A stretch of 5,600 bases of DNA from Gemmatimonadota bacterium (GTDB lineage: Bacteria; Gemmatimonadota; Gemmatimonadetes; Gemmatimonadales; GWC2-71-9), in NCBI GenBank assembly GCA_003220855.1, contig QHTP01000208.1, positions 1 to 5,600 of the forward strand. Reading direction: 5' to 3'. The position numbers and the translations under genes were made by a program. The notes beneath the pieces are model-generated. The model did not search any database and was not told the origin of the DNA. It saw only the letters and a program-made list of their open reading frames with translations. This document shows positions 5,513-5,600 of this stretch, in pieces. Position 1 is the stretch's first letter. Every line of letters begins with the position of its first letter.

Positions 5513-5600
5513 AGCGTGAGGCAACTCTCATCGCCGGCGATGGAATCGGGCCCGAGATCACCGAGGCGACGCTGTCCGTGCTCGATGCGCTGGGAGTGGA
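5509..5600 (+). CDS. Isocitrate/isopropylmalate dehydrogenase family enzyme, N-terminal part (runs off right edge)
   Basis: Only about 30 residues are inside the window: VKREATLIAGDGIGPEITEA then TLSVLDALGVE. The pattern T-L-I-x-G-D-G-I-G-P-E-(I/V)-T at the very N-terminus is the signature of the beta-decarboxylating dehydrogenases, which oxidise a 2-hydroxy acid with NAD(P)+ and Mg2+/Mn2+: isocitrate dehydrogenase (TCA cycle), 3-isopropylmalate dehydrogenase (leucine) and homoisocitrate dehydrogenase. The short lead before the motif and its wording make an NAD-dependent isocitrate dehydrogenase of the IDH3-like group my first guess, but the substrate-binding residues lie outside. The GTG start overlaps the lipoprotein stop in GTGA, so translation is probably coupled. 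There is no strong Shine-Dalgarno. An annotated start further inside is not possible without losing the motif. Confidence 0.85.
   Translation, partial: MKREATLIAGDGIGPEITEATLSVLDALGV

Overview
The window is GC-rich (about 70% by eye, GC-dominated third codon positions), with short intergenic gaps and few Shine-Dalgarno sequences. The Ser/Thr kinase fused to a TolB-like domain and TPRs, and a lipoprotein ending in a DVRTG...GEGDDPW...LTPGLP tail, are types I associate with Gemmatimonadota. That assignment is an inference from family knowledge, not a search result. It could equally be a metagenome-derived contig.

Layout. Minus strand, read right to left: a 713-residue kinase/TolB-like/TPR protein (3814 to 1673), then cstA, the carbon-starvation/peptide-pyruvate transporter (1642 to beyond the left edge). 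cstA is broken: near 1121-1130 about 118 bases are missing compared with the family, which removes a membrane helix and shifts the frame. Plus strand, read left to right: an SDR oxidoreductase of the FabG type (3867-4757), a small putative lipoprotein (4790-5512), and the first 30 residues of an isocitrate/isopropylmalate dehydrogenase-family enzyme (5509 to beyond the right edge), whose start overlaps the lipoprotein stop as GTGA.

The 52-base gap between the divergent kinase and SDR genes, with the first codons of the SDR, is the most structured regulatory piece. It holds a candidate sigma-70-like promoter for the kinase (TTGAAC-17-TAACTT), a perfect 8-bp-arm palindrome of the form TTTCGAAC-N4-GTTCGAAA that matches the mycobacterial/Gram-positive-type LexA box, and a 3-codon ORF (Met-Asp-Arg-stop) whose stop overlaps the kinase ribosome binding site. 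The 12-mer CGTAACTTAGGC occurs twice on the minus strand, each time 3 bases before an ATG: at cstA and at the 3-codon ORF. With the 7-base gap between a -10-like hexamer and the start codon also seen at the lipoprotein gene, this suggests leaderless transcripts.

The genes do not form one obvious pathway. The transporter, NADP(H)/NAD(H) reductase and TCA/leucine-type dehydrogenase are metabolic, and the kinase is a signalling protein. I see no defence system, CRISPR array, insertion sequence, tRNA or rRNA. The best leads are the regulatory architecture, the cstA lesion, and a 27-bp near-perfect inverted repeat inside the lipoprotein gene that is translated in frame as a Gly/Arg/Pro-rich insert.
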